64,000 bases of DNA from Hyphomicrobiales bacterium (GCA_947455725.1 CANGPL010000003.1:27825-91824); one strand, 5' to 3'; numbered from the stretch's first letter, positions 28,579-40,872 are shown. Notes: generated from the sequence alone by a model not told the origin. Translations and numbers: made by a program.

Positions 28579-29337
28579 TTATTTCGGCTTTTTACCAACC
28601 AAGACGGTCAATGGCCATTCTACAGATCTCACCACAGCGGGATCACCCCATACCGCGCCCAATTCGGCCTCAAATTCCGGCACAGGATCGACGCCGGTCG
28701 CTTTGATAAAACTCGCGGTCGCGGACCAACTTCTAACATAGGAAACCAGCTGCCCCATTTCCCACCCGACTTTCATTTCGAAAGGTGGCGCGTCAATCAG
28801 CGGAAAAGGAAATTGGATTGAACGATAGCCCTGTTCAACATATAGCCGTTCCGGTGGCCAATATGGGCCGACAATCTCACTATAAAACCGTTGGAAGACC
28901 TCATTAACCTCATGGCCCTGAATAAGCTGACGCCCATAACTCCAAACGGCAAGAATACCTTCCGGTTTAAGAACTCGATTTACTTCGCTGAAGAAACGAT
29001 CAAAATCAAACCAATGAAGCGCCTGCGCAACCGTTACAAGATCGACTGAACCGCCCGCAAGACCGCTTTCCTCAGCAGACGCCACACGGTACTCAATCTT
29101 TTGGTGCGGTTCGGCTTGGCCAATCTGCTTCGCGCTCGCGTCGGTTGCGATGATATGACCGAAATAATCGGCCAAAGCACGCGAGGCTTGCCCGCTGCCT
29201 GCCCCGCAATCCCAAACGACATCACTTCTATCGCATAATGTCGAAAGCCACTCATAAAGCGCCAACGGATAGGTCGGACGGGTGTCAGCGTAATGTGACG
29301 AGACGGCACCGAAATGATCGACGAATGGCTTTGTCAT
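28579..29337 (-). CDS. Class I SAM-dependent methyltransferase (type 11)
   Basis: A 252-residue Rossmann-fold methyltransferase. SAM motif I is VWDCGAGSGQASRAL (about residues 40-54), with the acidic end of strand beta-2 in ATDAS. Motif III-like sequence includes VTVAQALHWFDFDRFFSEVNR (two parts). This is the pattern of small-molecule methyltransferases related to YafE and trans-aconitate methyltransferase-like proteins. The substrate is unknown. The ATG at 29337 is 9 bases from the guaA stop, so it is probably the last gene of the guaA unit. The 138 bases between it and the NnrU gene hold nothing I recognise. Confidence 0.82.
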   Translation of the reverse strand: MTKPFVDHFGAVSSHYADTRPTYPLALYEWLSTLCDRSDVVWDCGAGSGQASRALADYFGHIIATDASAKQIGQAEPHQKIEYRVASAEESGLAGGSVDLVTVAQALHWFDFDRFFSEVNRVLKPEGILAVWSYGRQLIQGHEVNEVFQRFYSEIVGPYWPPERLYVEQGYRSIQFPFPLIDAPPFEMKVGWEMGQLVSYVRSWSATASFIKATGVDPVPEFEAELGAVWGDPAVVRSVEWPLTVLVGKKPK

Positions 29338-29346
29338 CAAGTTGGT

Positions 29347-30912
29347 TTATTCCCACTCAATTGTCCCAGGCGGCTTCGACGTGACATCATAAACAACGCG
29401 GTTAATGCCCCTTACCTCGTTGATAATACGGTTAGCCGCACGCCCTAAGAAATTCATATCAAACGGATAAAAATCCGCCGTCATTCCATCAACCGAAGTA
29501 ACCGCACGCAACGCGCACACATTATCATAGGTACGCCCATCACCCATCACGCCGACGGTGCGCACGGGAAGCAGAACCGCGAAGGCCTGCCAAATCGTGT
29601 CATAGAGGCCTGCGCGGCGAATTTCCTCTAAATAGATTTCGTCCGCCAAACGCAAAATATCGCATTTTTCCTTGGTCACTTCGCCGGGAATACGAATGGC
29701 CAAGCCGGGCCCCGGAAATGGATGCCTGCCCACAAACGCGTCAGGCAAGCCCAATTCGCGGCCCAAGGCGCGCACTTCATCTTTGAACAATTCCCGTAAG
29801 GGTTCAACCAATTGCATCTTCATGCGTGCAGGCAATCCGCCCACATTATGGTGCGACTTGATCGTAACCGACGGCCCGCCAGTGAAGGAAACGCTCTCGA
29901 TTACGTCCGGATAAAGGGTGCCTTGGGCAAGGAAATCCGCGCCGCCAATTTTTTTGGCCTCAGCGTCAAAGACATCAATGAACAAACGACCAATGGTCTT
30001 GCGCTTGGCCTCAGGGTCGGAAACACCAGCGAGTTCTTTTAGAAAAAGCTCTTCTGCATCAACATGTACGAGAGGTATATTATAGTGATCTTTGAAGAGG
30101 GAGACGACCTTTTCAGCCTCCGCCATGCGAAGTAAGCCGTGATCGACAAACACGCAGGTCAATTGATCACCAATCGCTTCATGGATCAAAACGGCCGCCA
30201 CGGCAGAATCAACACCGCCCGACAATCCACAAATCACGCGGCCTTTACCAACCTGCGCCCGAATGCGCGCAATCGCCTCTTCGCGAAAAGCCTTCATCGT
30301 CCAGTCGGCATGGCATCCGGCAATATTGCGAACAAAATTTCGAATAAGCGCAGCGCCATGCGGCGTATGAACCACTTCAGGATGGAACTGCGCGGCGTAA
30401 AAGCGTCGGGCTTCATCGGCGATGACGGCAATCGGCGCATTTTCAGACGTTGCAACAACAGCAAATCCCTCCGGCAAGACGGTGACGCGATCACCATGGC
30501 TCATCCAAACCGGATAGCGCTGTCCCTTTTCCCACACGCCTTCAAATAAAGCGCAGTCGGCGGTTACCGTTACTTCAGCGCGACCAAATTCGCGATGATG
30601 GCCACCCTCAACCTTGCCGCCCAATTGCTTGGCCATGGTCTGCTCGCCATAGCAGATGCCGAGCACAGGAATGCCCGCAGTAAAGATCGCCTGCGGTGCT
30701 GACGGTGCATTCTGATCCAGCACAGAAGCCGGACCACCGGATAGAATAACGCCCTTAGGCGAGATATCCGCAAAAGCCTTTTCAGCCGACTGAAACGGGA
30801 CGATTTCGCAATAAACACCCTCTTCGCGAACGCGACGGGCAATAAGCTGCGTCACCTGACTACCAAAATCGACAATCAGTATTTTTTCATGCGTTTCCGT
30901 CATCTCGCTCAT
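29347..30912 (-). CDS. guaA: GMP synthase (glutamine-hydrolysing)
   Basis: GuaA aminates XMP to GMP. The N-terminal class-I glutaminase domain (about 10-205) has the nucleophile in GICYGEQTM and the His/Glu pair in QFHPEVVHT. The ATP pyrophosphatase domain begins with the PP-loop [10 protein letters not shown]. The C-terminal dimerisation domain ends [11 protein letters not shown], the invariant GMP-synthase terminus. Length 521 is standard. Another in-frame ATG at 30903 is possible. It lies 6 bases after the RsmB-type methyltransferase gene and near guaB, which makes its substrate XMP. Confidence 0.96.
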   Translation of the reverse strand: MSEMTETHEKILIVDFGSQVTQLIARRVREEGVYCEIVPFQSAEKAFADISPKGVILSGGPASVLDQNAPSAPQAIFTAGIPVLGICYGEQTMAKQLGGKVEGGHHREFGRAEVTVTADCALFEGVWEKGQRYPVWMSHGDRVTVLPEGFAVVATSENAPIAVIADEARRFYAAQFHPEVVHTPHGAALIRNFVRNIAGCHADWTMKAFREEAIARIRAQVGKGRVICGLSGGVDSAVAAVLIHEAIGDQLTCVFVDHGLLRMAEAEKVVSLFKDHYNIPLVHVDAEELFLKELAGVSDPEAKRKTIGRLFIDVFDAEAKKIGGADFLAQGTLYPDVIESVSFTGGPSVTIKSHHNVGGLPARMKMQLVEPLRELFKDEVRALGRELGLPDAFVGRHPFPGPGLAIRIPGEVTKEKCDILRLADEIYLEEIRRAGLYDTIWQAFAVLLPVRTVGVMGDGRTYDNVCALRAVTSVDGMTADFYPFDMNFLGRAANRIINEVRGINRVVYDVTSKPPGTIEWE

Positions 30913-30918
30913 CCCGTG

Positions 30919-32217
30919 TCACGCTACTTTCGTCAGTATGGAAATATAAAATCCATCGGTTCCGGTCCGTTTGGGGGTCAGCTGCAGACCAAATCCCATC
31001 GGGGATACGAAACTGGCAAGCGCCTCAAGGCCCGCATGTTCGGCAACACTGGCAGGTTCAATGACTTCAAAACCAGCGTGACGCTCTAAGAAGCTACTCA
31101 CGGCGCCGTCATTCTCGCGCGGTAAAAGCGAGCAGGTAATATAGGCTATCCGACCACCTGATTTTACAAATTGAGACGCACGATCAAGCACTTCAGCCTG
31201 CTCTTTGATGCGATCTTCGAGCGCATTCGGACGCACGCGCCACTTTGCATCCGGGTTCCGCCGCCATGTACCCGTTCCCGTGCATGGGGCGTCGACGACT
31301 ACGAGATCAATATGGCCTTCTAAGCCCTCCAACGGCTCGTCGTCCTTGCCCTTTGGCGAACGAACTTGAACATTTCGAACACCTGAGCGGGTCATCCGAT
31401 CAAAGATGGGAGCCAGCCGCCGTTTATCGCTATCGGTCGCAAAAATCTGTCCGCGATTATCCATCAGGGCCGCGAGCGCAAGCGTTTTCCCGCCACCACC
31501 GGCGCACAAATCGATGATCTGCATCCCCGGATCCGGCGCTGCAAGCTGCGCTGCCAATTGCGATCCCTCGTCTTGGATTTCGTATGCGCCTTTTTGAAAC
31601 GCTGGCTCAGACTGAACCGATACCGCTCGCCCATCTTCAAGCGGCAACACGCGCAATCCGACCGGCGAAAAATCGGTAGTCTTCACATTCATATGGGATA
31701 ATTGCGCAAGAACGGCTTCAGGCTCGGCTTTAAGCGTATTAACCCGCAAATCAACCGGCGCGCGGCTTGCCAATGCCGAGAGTTCTTCAACGCGGCTCTC
31801 ACCAAACGCCGTCTGAAACTCGCCGTCGAGCCATTCGGGGTAATCACCTGCGACCCAAGCCGGTGCACCCTCGAGCGAACCCGATGTCAATGATTTCCGT
31901 TCATCGTCTGATAAAGGCTGAGGCGCAAAACGACTGCCATCACACAGCGCAGAAATGGCGTTCACATCGAGCCCGCGGGAAAGCCCCAGCGTGCCAAGCA
32001 ACATGGCGCGCGAATTATCGCCACCCATCAAGAAGCAAGCCGACGCCCGACGACGCAGCGCGTCATGGACCAAGGCCGATATTCCGGCGCGATCACCCGA
32101 ACCAGCAAACCGGTGCGAAAGGCCCCAGTCTTTTAAAACATCATTAGCCGGACGCCTACGCGCGGCAATATCGTCCAAAATTTCGATGGCGGCAGAAAGC
32201 CGGGCAGAAGGGGTCAT
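30919..32217 (-). CDS. rsmB: RsmB/NOP-family rRNA cytosine-C5 methyltransferase
   Basis: A 432-residue RNA m5C methyltransferase. The N-terminal part is a NusB-like helical region, and the catalytic Rossmann domain follows with LCAGGGGKTLALA as SAM motif I. The two family cysteines are present: DAPCTGTGTWRRNPDAKWR (motif IV, within about 310-330) and YITCSLL (motif VI). By resemblance to RsmB the target is 16S rRNA C967, but other NOP/Sun members modify different sites, so the exact position is uncertain. It sits between guaB and guaA, an order common in Rhizobiales. Confidence 0.85.
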   Translation of the reverse strand: MTPSARLSAAIEILDDIAARRRPANDVLKDWGLSHRFAGSGDRAGISALVHDALRRRASACFLMGGDNSRAMLLGTLGLSRGLDVNAISALCDGSRFAPQPLSDDERKSLTSGSLEGAPAWVAGDYPEWLDGEFQTAFGESRVEELSALASRAPVDLRVNTLKAEPEAVLAQLSHMNVKTTDFSPVGLRVLPLEDGRAVSVQSEPAFQKGAYEIQDEGSQLAAQLAAPDPGMQIIDLCAGGGGKTLALAALMDNRGQIFATDSDKRRLAPIFDRMTRSGVRNVQVRSPKGKDDEPLEGLEGHIDLVVVDAPCTGTGTWRRNPDAKWRVRPNALEDRIKEQAEVLDRASQFVKSGGRIAYITCSLLPRENDGAVSSFLERHAGFEVIEPASVAEHAGLEALASFVSPMGFGLQLTPKRTGTDGFYISILTKVA

Positions 32218-32260
32218 TTCATATCTTTCAGCGCGCCAAACGGACGCGTTACGCCCGACT

Positions 32261-33769
<1,509 letters not shown>

Positions 33770-33923
33770 TCATTAGGGGATTTGTTTCGATGCGAAGCGA
33801 TGCCGCGCCGAAATATGAATTGGCACCGGGACCTATCACGTCGCCTGAGAAACGGAAAGGCAGAGCGTAAAGATTTTCGAGATAATCAGAAAATGCCTGA
33901 GATAATAGCAGGATTATTGGCGG

Positions 33924-34658
33924 TTACTGCTCGAAATTGTCCTCATCAAGCCGAGGCGAGCCACGCGAACCCCGATATCCTGTTGCAACAACATAAAGTT
34001 CCGCCGAATCGGGACGGCTGGCGGCGGGCTTATAGTGGCGTACAACGGCAAAATCGCGTTTCAAATTGGCGAGCAACTCGCCTTCGGTTCCGCCTTGCAG
34101 GACTTTCGCGAGGAACACGCCGCCTGGCGCCAAAACCTCACGGGCAAAATCCGCCGCCAATTCGGCCAAGGCCACGATTTTTAAATGATCAGTCTTTTTG
34201 TGGCCTGTGGTATTAGCGGCCATATCAGACATCACAACATCCGCATCACCACCCAACATCTCTTTTAAGCGATCCGGCGCATCCGCTTCGAGAAAATCCA
34301 TCACTTGGAAGTCGACACCAGGAATCGGCTCAATTTCCAAAAGATCAATCCCGATGACTTTACCGCGCTCTTTATCGGAGCCGACGATCTTAGCCGCCAC
34401 CTGAGCCCAACCACCCGGAGCGGCGCCCAAATCAACGATCCGCCCACCGGACTTGAATAATTTAAACTTCTCATTGAGCTCGATAATCTTGAAGGCTGCG
34501 CGCGAGCGGTAGCCTTCGCGCTTCGCCCTTGCGACATAAGGGTCATTCAACTGCCTTTCGAGCCAGCGATTTTGCGATACGGTACGCTTTTTAGCCGTCT
34601 TCACACGCTGTTTTAAGGAACGGCCGCCTTCGCGGCCTGAACTGTTCTCGGATGTCAT
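33924..34658 (-). CDS. rlmE: 23S rRNA (uridine2552-2'-O)-methyltransferase RlmE
   Basis: RlmE (FtsJ/RrmJ) methylates U2552 in the 23S A loop late in 50S assembly. The K-D-K-E tetrad can be traced in [29 protein letters not shown] and AELYVVA. SAM motif I is [14 protein letters not shown]. The N terminus is extended and basic (about residues 1-40). I use the ATG at 34658: it overlaps the ppx stop as ATGA, indicating translational coupling. An upstream in-frame start at 34685 lies inside ppx and is less likely. guaB is 169 bases downstream, and its own promoter should lie in between. Confidence 0.94.
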   Translation of the reverse strand: MTSENSSGREGGRSLKQRVKTAKKRTVSQNRWLERQLNDPYVARAKREGYRSRAAFKIIELNEKFKLFKSGGRIVDLGAAPGGWAQVAAKIVGSDKERGKVIGIDLLEIEPIPGVDFQVMDFLEADAPDRLKEMLGGDADVVMSDMAANTTGHKKTDHLKIVALAELAADFAREVLAPGGVFLAKVLQGGTEGELLANLKRDFAVVRHYKPAASRPDSAELYVVATGYRGSRGSPRLDEDNFEQ

Positions 34659-35731
34659 GCTCGGCCGATCAGAGTTTGCGGCCAAACGCCGTCATCCATC
34701 ATGAGTTGCATCAATATGCCCTCTCTTAGGCCACGATCGGCAACCCTGACCCGGTCGGAAGGAAAAACCTGTCGGATCGCATCAAGAATGGCGCAACCGG
34801 AAAGGACCAAATCCGCCCGTTCGGTTCCAATGCACGCACTCGCTTCCCGTTCCTGATAGGTCATGTGGAGAAGTCTCTCAACAATCACGCTAATCTCATC
34901 GCTTTTCATCCAAATACCGTCAACAGCACGCCGATCATAGCGGGGTAGACCCAAATGAACCCCAGCCAGCGTCGTCACCGTGCCTGACGTGCCGAGGAGA
35001 TGAAAATTAAGCGGCTTAGCGGCCTCGCCCAACGCGTCGACGAAGGGTTGCAGCAATTGAACAACTTCACCCACCATCACCCGATAGATTTGCGGCGTGA
35101 CATGACGCCCACCATGGCGTTCGGCAAGGCTCACCACGCCAACGGGCAAAGACGACCATTCCCGCATCCGATGGCGGACCGTTTGCTTTGTCTTGCTTTC
35201 CTGATCCAGCCAGACGATCTCGGTCGAGCCTCCGCCAATATCAAACAAAACAACGCTTTCCGCTGCCGGATCAGCCAAAGCGGCGCATCCGGAAGCGGCC
35301 AAAATCGCTTCGGTCTCGCGGTCGATAATCTCAAGCGAGAGACCTGTTTCTTCTTCCACACGGGAAATGAACTCGGAACTGTTCTTAGCGGCCCGACACG
35401 CCTCGGTGGCAATCAGCCTAGCGCGGCTTACGCCACGATGGTCCATTTTCGAACGGCAGATTTTAAGGGCTTCAATCGTCCGAATTATCGCTGCTTCGCT
35501 CAAATATTGGTTTACGCCCAAGCCCTCGCCCAAACGAACGATGCGAGAAAACGCGTCCACCACGCGAAACCCATCTTTTGACGGCCTTGCCATCAGCAAC
35601 CGGCAATTATTCGTTCCGAGATCAAGGGCACCGTAAATGGCAGACGCAGATTCCCGATAAGATCGGCGCTCGGTAAAACGCGATCCATCAGAACCCAATT
35701 CATTCCTACGCTGGACAAATGCCCGCGACAT
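34655..35731 (-). CDS. ppx: Exopolyphosphatase / pppGpp phosphatase (Ppx/GppA family)
   Basis: An ASKHA-fold phosphatase acting on polyphosphate or on the gamma-phosphate of pppGpp. The first ATP/phosphate-binding motif is [13 protein letters not shown]; the second is [14 protein letters not shown], whose glutamate and glycines are conserved. Length is about 358 from the ATG at 35731, chosen because GGAATGG precedes it; a frame to 35791 exists. Only the N-terminal catalytic module is present, without the HD-type C-terminal domain of the long E. coli enzymes, as usual in alphaproteobacteria. Polyphosphate and pppGpp activity cannot be separated by sequence. It overlaps rlmE by four bases. Confidence 0.88.
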   Translation of the reverse strand: MSRAFVQRRNELGSDGSRFTERRSYRESASAIYGALDLGTNNCRLLMARPSKDGFRVVDAFSRIVRLGEGLGVNQYLSEAAIIRTIEALKICRSKMDHRGVSRARLIATEACRAAKNSSEFISRVEEETGLSLEIIDRETEAILAASGCAALADPAAESVVLFDIGGGSTEIVWLDQESKTKQTVRHRMREWSSLPVGVVSLAERHGGRHVTPQIYRVMVGEVVQLLQPFVDALGEAAKPLNFHLLGTSGTVTTLAGVHLGLPRYDRRAVDGIWMKSDEISVIVERLLHMTYQEREASACIGTERADLVLSGCAILDAIRQVFPSDRVRVADRGLREGILMQLMMDDGVWPQTLIGRA

Positions 35732-35835
35732 GCCATTCCAACCAAAATTACTTTTCGGAGTAATGGTAACATCATGGGGGCGACGCTGCAAAGCTTCATA
35801 TCAGCGCCCTTGATGAGGGGTTCAGGCCAATAGGT

Positions 35836-36249
35836 CTAACTGGCCATCGCAACCTGATATAAATGTTCCAGTGTTTTGGCTAATCGCGCGGGAATTACGG
35901 GCTTGGTGATCAGCGCATCAAAGCCCGCATTGCGTGCCTCGTCGACGAGAGTGCGCGTCGCTTTTGACGCGACGAGAACGATCTTTGGAATCTTCCCGTC
36001 GGCATTTCTCGATCGTATCATCCGGCAAATTTCGACAGATGATAACACGGGCATATTCTCGTCCATAATGACGAGGTCGATATCCAATCGCCCTAAACTA
36101 TCAAATAAGGAGCGCAAGGTCTCAGCGGTCCAAACGCCCGTATAACCATAGCCCGACAGGATTTCGACGACCATGCCGCGGAAATATCGATCGGGGCTAG
36201 CGATGAGAACGCTTAGTCGTTTCGTTGAGGAAGATTTGGCGAGGGACAT
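35836..36249 (-). CDS. Single-domain response regulator (receiver only)
   Basis: A 137-residue CheY-like receiver without an output domain. The phosphoacceptor aspartate is in VIMDENMPV (near residue 62), the conserved lysine is in LITKPV (near 115), and a switch Ser is in VLVASKAT. The acidic pair at the end of strand 1 is only partly kept: the position usually held by VDDD reads IASPD, so Mg binding and phosphotransfer may be unusual. No histidine kinase lies nearby, so its partner is unknown. It is 105 bases upstream of the ppx start on the same strand. The 113 bases to the efflux genes hold nothing recognised. Confidence 0.82.
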   Translation of the reverse strand: MSLAKSSSTKRLSVLIASPDRYFRGMVVEILSGYGYTGVWTAETLRSLFDSLGRLDIDLVIMDENMPVLSSVEICRMIRSRNADGKIPKIVLVASKATRTLVDEARNAGFDALITKPVIPARLAKTLEHLYQVAMAS

Positions 36250-36362
36250 TCCGGTTAGCTACAGTTGTATTAAAATGAATTACAACCTCACTAATGCTCC
36301 GGCAGTATGAAACTTAGCGAAACAAAACCGCTAAAATCTGATCCTTTTTGCCAAAAATCCCA

Positions 36363-39300
36363 TTATTCAGCTGGTAAAATCGCTGTTTCGTTGGCTTCCG
36401 CACGCGGCTTGCCCTTTAAGAACGTATCGATCTTATCAAGATAGATATAAACAACCGGCGTAATAAACAGCGTAAGGATTTGCGAAACGGCCAAGCCGCC
36501 AACGACAGCAATACCAAGCGGCTGCCGGAGTTCCGAGCCAGCGCCCGAGCCTAGTGCGATCGGCAACGTACCGAACAATGCCGCAAACGTGGTCATCATA
36601 ATCGGTCTAAACCGGATCAGCGCCGCCTCGCGGATCGCGTCAATCGCAGTTGCCCCTTCGCCACGTTTTTCGAGCGCAAAATCCACCATCATGATGGCGT
36701 TTTTCTTAACGATACCCACGAGCATCAAGATGCCGATAATGGCAATCACGGAAAGATCGAGATTAAAATATTGCAAAGCCAAAAGCGCACCGAGCCCAGC
36801 GGAAGGTAAGCCCGACAAAATCGTGATCGGATGGATGAAGCTCTCGTAAAGCACACCCAACACGATATAAATCACCACAACGGCGGCCAAAATCAGAAGC
36901 CCCTGCCCTTTTAATGAGTCTTGGAACTGAGCTGCCGAACCCGAGAAACCGGGAGTAACAACCGCCGGTAGGCCAACAATTTTTTCAGCACCATGAATGG
37001 CATCAACCGCCTGCCCCAGAGATACACCAGGCGCAAGGTTGAACGAAATGGTCACCGCCGGTTGCTGCGACTGCCGATTAATGGTTAGCGGCCCAATGTT
37101 ACGTCGAATATTGGCGACGGCTTGCAAAGGCACCGTTTGTCCCGACGAACTTTTTACAAACAGTCTTTGCAAGGCTGTGGGATCGGACTGATAATCCCGA
37201 TTGGCTTCCATAATCACCGCATAATCGGACGCAGACGTATAAATCGTCGAAATTTGCCGCGTTCCAAAAGCGTTATAAAGCGTCTGCCGAATGGCGTCCG
37301 ATGAAACGCCCAGATTTGCAGCCTTTTCACGGTCCAAATCGACAACGATTTGCGGATTAGCAATCTGAAGATCGCTTGTCACATCGCGCAACTCAGGCGT
37401 CTTCGCTAATTGCTCGCGCATTTTTGGGGCAGAGCCGAACAGCGCCTCAATATCGGCGGATTGCAACGTGTATTGATACTGCGCACGCGACAAGCGACCT
37501 GCATTCAAATTTAAATTTTGAATCGGGATGAAGACCGACGTAATACCCGGGACTTGCGATGTCGCCTTTCTAAGGCGCCCAATAATCTTCGTAATATCAT
37601 CGCGTGATGCGCGCGGTTTCAACTGAATAAACATGAAACCTTGATTGGTGGCACCAAAGCCAACGGCTGCCGTGAAATAATCAACGGCGGGATCCTTAGC
37701 GACAATCTGATTGATTTGCAGCTGATGGGCTGACATCGCCTCAAAAGAAATATCGGGCGCCGCTTCCGTCGAAGCGCGTAAGAGTCCAGTATCCTCTTGC
37801 GGGAAAAATCCCTTCGGAATATCGCCATAAAGCTTGGCGGTTAGCCCTAGGGTCGCAATCGTCAAAATAAGAACGATCAGCCTGATCTTCAGAACAAAAT
37901 CGAGTGAAACGCGGTACAGAAACAAAACACCATTAAAGCCAGCATCGACAATCCGCGAAAAAAGTCCCGGCTTTTGGTGGGCGTTATGAGACGATAAAAC
38001 ACGGGCGCACACCATCGGCGTCAAGGTCAAAGAGACAAAGCCTGAGACTAGAATTGCAACCGATATCGTTGCTGCAAATTCACGGAACACGCGGCCGACG
38101 ACACCGCCCATGAAAAATACCGGAATAAACACCGCTACCAGCGACAGAGTGATCGAAATAATCGTAAAACCAATTTCACGCGCACCACGCAAGGCGGCGG
38201 CAAACGGCTTCATACCTTCTTCGACATGACGGACAATATTTTCCAACATAACAATGGCATCATCGACGACAAAGCCAACCGAAAGCGTCAGCGCCAGCAG
38301 CGAGATGTTGTCGATCGAATAACCAAACATATACATCGCCGCAAATGTTCCAATCAGCGAAACAGGCAGCGCGAGCGCAGGAATAATCGTAGCTGAGAGC
38401 GATTTTAGGAAGATAAAAATGACCATGATCACGAGGACCATCGCCAACATAAGCGAGAACTGAACGTCGGAAACGGCCTCACGAATGGGGATCGAACGAT
38501 CTGTTAAAATATCCATCGCCACAGACGCTGGAAGCTGATCCCGATAGGATGGGATTTTTGCTTTAACCTGATCCACGACATCGACGGTATTGGCATCCGA
38601 CTGCCGATACACAGCAAGAACAATGGAACGATCTGAAACATACCAGCTCGCTGTCTGGTCGTTTTCAACCGAATCCCTAACCGTGGCCACATCTGCCAGT
38701 TTTACGGGGATACCATTTTTGGATGAAACAACAATCGATCCATAGTCAGCCGCAGAGCGCAACTGACCCGACGCTTCAATGGTCACAAGCTGGCGATTGC
38801 CGCGTAGCGTTCCCGTTGGTTGATTCGAGTTGGCATCCGCTACGCTCTTTTGGATATCGGCAAACGAAAGTCCACGCGCAGAGACAGCCTCAGGATCAGC
38901 GGAAATGCGAACGGCATATTTTTGCTGACCAAAGATTTGAACTTGCGCCACACCATTGATTTGCGAAATCTGCTGCTGAAGGATCTGTTCCGCGTAATCA
39001 TTCACCTTCGACAGAGGAAGCGTCGACGAACGGAGGGCTAGAAATAGAACAGGCTGATCGGCGGGATTTACTTTTCTAAAGCTTGGAGGATTAGGCAGGT
39101 CCGATGGCAATCGTCTAAGCGATCCACTAATAGCCGCTTGCACGTCCAAAGCGGCGCCATCAATGTTCCGATCAAGATCGAATTGCAGCGTGATATTGGT
39201 CGAACCCAGGCTCGAGATCGACGTCATCGCCGTAACGCCAGAAATCGTTGAAAACTGACGCTCCAGTGGTGCGGCCACAGATGAAGCCATGCTTTCAGGG

Positions 39301-39464
39301 CTAGCACCGGGCAAATTAGCCGAGACACTGATGGTCGGAAAATCCACGCGCGGTAATGCGGCAACGGGCAGGAGACGGTAAGCAAAAAGCCCAAAAATAA
39401 TGAACGATAATGTAATCAACGTCGTCATTACCGGACGACGAATGCACAGTTCTGAAATGGACAT
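36363..39464 (-). CDS. RND multidrug efflux permease (MdtB/MdtC-like)
   Basis: A 1033-residue resistance-nodulation-division pump, driven by protons, that exports hydrophobic compounds across the envelope. The twelve-helix layout with two large periplasmic loops is intact. The proton-relay aspartate pair is in SVGFVVDDAIVMLENI (helix 4, near residue 400). KVNPADQPVLFLAL in the first porter loop resembles MdtB/MdtC more than AcrB. The start ISELCIRRPVMTTLI is typical. It overlaps the adaptor gene by one base. No TolC-type outer-membrane gene is adjacent, so it probably uses a TolC encoded elsewhere. Substrates are unknown. Confidence 0.9.
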   Translation of the reverse strand: MSISELCIRRPVMTTLITLSFIIFGLFAYRLLPVAALPRVDFPTISVSANLPGASPESMASSVAAPLERQFSTISGVTAMTSISSLGSTNITLQFDLDRNIDGAALDVQAAISGSLRRLPSDLPNPPSFRKVNPADQPVLFLALRSSTLPLSKVNDYAEQILQQQISQINGVAQVQIFGQQKYAVRISADPEAVSARGLSFADIQKSVADANSNQPTGTLRGNRQLVTIEASGQLRSAADYGSIVVSSKNGIPVKLADVATVRDSVENDQTASWYVSDRSIVLAVYRQSDANTVDVVDQVKAKIPSYRDQLPASVAMDILTDRSIPIREAVSDVQFSLMLAMVLVIMVIFIFLKSLSATIIPALALPVSLIGTFAAMYMFGYSIDNISLLALTLSVGFVVDDAIVMLENIVRHVEEGMKPFAAALRGAREIGFTIISITLSLVAVFIPVFFMGGVVGRVFREFAATISVAILVSGFVSLTLTPMVCARVLSSHNAHQKPGLFSRIVDAGFNGVLFLYRVSLDFVLKIRLIVLILTIATLGLTAKLYGDIPKGFFPQEDTGLLRASTEAAPDISFEAMSAHQLQINQIVAKDPAVDYFTAAVGFGATNQGFMFIQLKPRASRDDITKIIGRLRKATSQVPGITSVFIPIQNLNLNAGRLSRAQYQYTLQSADIEALFGSAPKMREQLAKTPELRDVTSDLQIANPQIVVDLDREKAANLGVSSDAIRQTLYNAFGTRQISTIYTSASDYAVIMEANRDYQSDPTALQRLFVKSSSGQTVPLQAVANIRRNIGPLTINRQSQQPAVTISFNLAPGVSLGQAVDAIHGAEKIVGLPAVVTPGFSGSAAQFQDSLKGQGLLILAAVVVIYIVLGVLYESFIHPITILSGLPSAGLGALLALQYFNLDLSVIAIIGILMLVGIVKKNAIMMVDFALEKRGEGATAIDAIREAALIRFRPIMMTTFAALFGTLPIALGSGAGSELRQPLGIAVVGGLAVSQILTLFITPVVYIYLDKIDTFLKGKPRAEANETAILPAE

Positions 39465-40597
39465 TATTGCGCTCCCGTGGAAGCGCCCTTGGGCTCAACC
39501 TTCACACCGTCGACCAATTGAATTTGACCATCGGTCACCAGCTTCTCACCACCTGCCAGACCCTCGATAATCTCGGTCTGTCCGTCAACTGTTCGACCCA
39601 CTTTGACAGGCGTTAACTTGGCTCGTCCATCGTTTACAACAAACACCAAGGATCCTTTCGGACCTGATTGAACCGCCTCTCTCGGCGCACTAACGACCTT
39701 ATCCGGCACCTTTAACGTTACCCGCACATTGCACAGTGAACCCGGCCATAGCGTCTCATTCGCATTCTCGAACAGCGCCCGCACCGTAACTGTACCGGAT
39801 GATGTATCAACCGCGTTATCAATAACGGCTATCTTGCCGACCGACACACTGTTTGATCCTTGAAACATCGCTTCAACTTTTGCCGATGGATCACCTAAAG
39901 CTGATTTGATATCGGGCAGAAAACGTTGTGGTACGCTGAAGGCAACGTAAATGGGTGAAATCTGATTGATAATGGCAAATGGAACGCTTCCATCACCGGT
40001 CTTGGCGATATTGCCGACGCGAATACCGGCAACGCCCACCCGTCCGCTGATCGGTGCTGAAATCGTATAATAGCTAAGTTGAACCTTGAGGCTGTCTAAA
40101 GCAGCGCGATCCGCCGCAAGCTGAGCCGAAAACGTAGCAACCTGTGTTTTGCTGTTTTCCAAATTGACCTTTGAGGCAAATTCATTGGCCGCTAGCGCCT
40201 CGTTGCGCACAACATCTCGCTGGGCCTGTTCAAGCTGGGCGGTTGTCCGGGCGACCGTTGCCTCGGCCTGCCGGATCTGCGCCTCAATGCTGCGCTGATC
40301 GAGACGAACAAGCACGTCACCGGCGTGCACAACCGCGCCATCCGCAAAGGCGACATCCGTAATCTGACCCTCGACTCGAGGCCGGAGTGTGACGGAGGAA
40401 ACCGGCTGTACCGTTCCAATCGTATCAAACCGCATGGGCAAGGGTCCAAGCTTGGCCTCCCCCAATAAAACCGGCACAACACGTTCGGGTTGCGCTGCCG
40501 GCGTGGCCGTTTGAGCGATGCCATCGGACGAGACGAGGATAGGCATGACAAATGCCGCAGCAGCTAGGATCACGCCGTATTTTTTCATACCCACCAT
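39464..40597 (-). CDS. RND efflux periplasmic adaptor subunit (MdtA-like)
   Basis: The membrane-fusion protein of the pump encoded next door. A signal peptide spans about residues 1-29 (KKYGVILAAAAFVMPILV). The biotinyl-lipoyl-like motif follows (RVEGQITDVAFADGAVV), then a coiled-coil hairpin at about 105-165 and a beta-barrel domain (YTISAPISGRVG). Length 377 is normal. No lipobox cysteine is evident, so it may be anchored by its hydrophobic N terminus or be soluble. The ATG at 40597 is used; an in-frame ATG at 40588 is possible. The last base of this gene is the first of the permease gene, ensuring coupled synthesis. Confidence 0.9.
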   Translation of the reverse strand: MVGMKKYGVILAAAAFVMPILVSSDGIAQTATPAAQPERVVPVLLGEAKLGPLPMRFDTIGTVQPVSSVTLRPRVEGQITDVAFADGAVVHAGDVLVRLDQRSIEAQIRQAEATVARTTAQLEQAQRDVVRNEALAANEFASKVNLENSKTQVATFSAQLAADRAALDSLKVQLSYYTISAPISGRVGVAGIRVGNIAKTGDGSVPFAIINQISPIYVAFSVPQRFLPDIKSALGDPSAKVEAMFQGSNSVSVGKIAVIDNAVDTSSGTVTVRALFENANETLWPGSLCNVRVTLKVPDKVVSAPREAVQSGPKGSLVFVVNDGRAKLTPVKVGRTVDGQTEIIEGLAGGEKLVTDGQIQLVDGVKVEPKGASTGAQ

Positions 40598-40798
40598 CTA
40601 TTTTCCCGACCGTTGAAGAAGCTGATTAATAATAAACACATGAAACTTAGACGACATATGCCTCGCTTTTGGCAATGGATCACATGAATTTTTTGTCATG
40701 TTGGTCCCTCGAATACTTGTCAGGGAGGTCTCGCTTCGATAAGGAACCATCATCGAGATGTTCGTTTGACGAGCATTTTTCAAATCTCGCCTAAATGG

Positions 40799-40872
40799 TG
40801 GGGGATAGTTCAACGGTAGAACAGCGGACTCTGACTCCGTTAATCTTGGTTCGAATCCAGGTCCCCCAGCCA
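40799..40872 (+). tRNA. tRNA-Gln (anticodon CTG)
   Basis: A complete cloverleaf of 74 bases including an encoded CCA. The acceptor stem pairs TGGGGGA with TCCCCCA, with discriminator G. The anticodon loop CTCTGAC carries CTG at 40831-40833, and the T arm CTTGG-TTCGAAT-CCAGG is intact. It reads CAG codons. A weak AT-rich hairpin (AAATATC with GATATTT, 40883-40908) follows and may end transcription. The 200 bases before it hold no gene and no promoter I can defend. Confidence 0.97.

Noticed and set aside
35000..35581. 193-codon plus-strand frame inside the ppx gene
   Set aside because: Antisense shadow; the opposite strand encodes a clear Ppx/GppA protein over the whole span.
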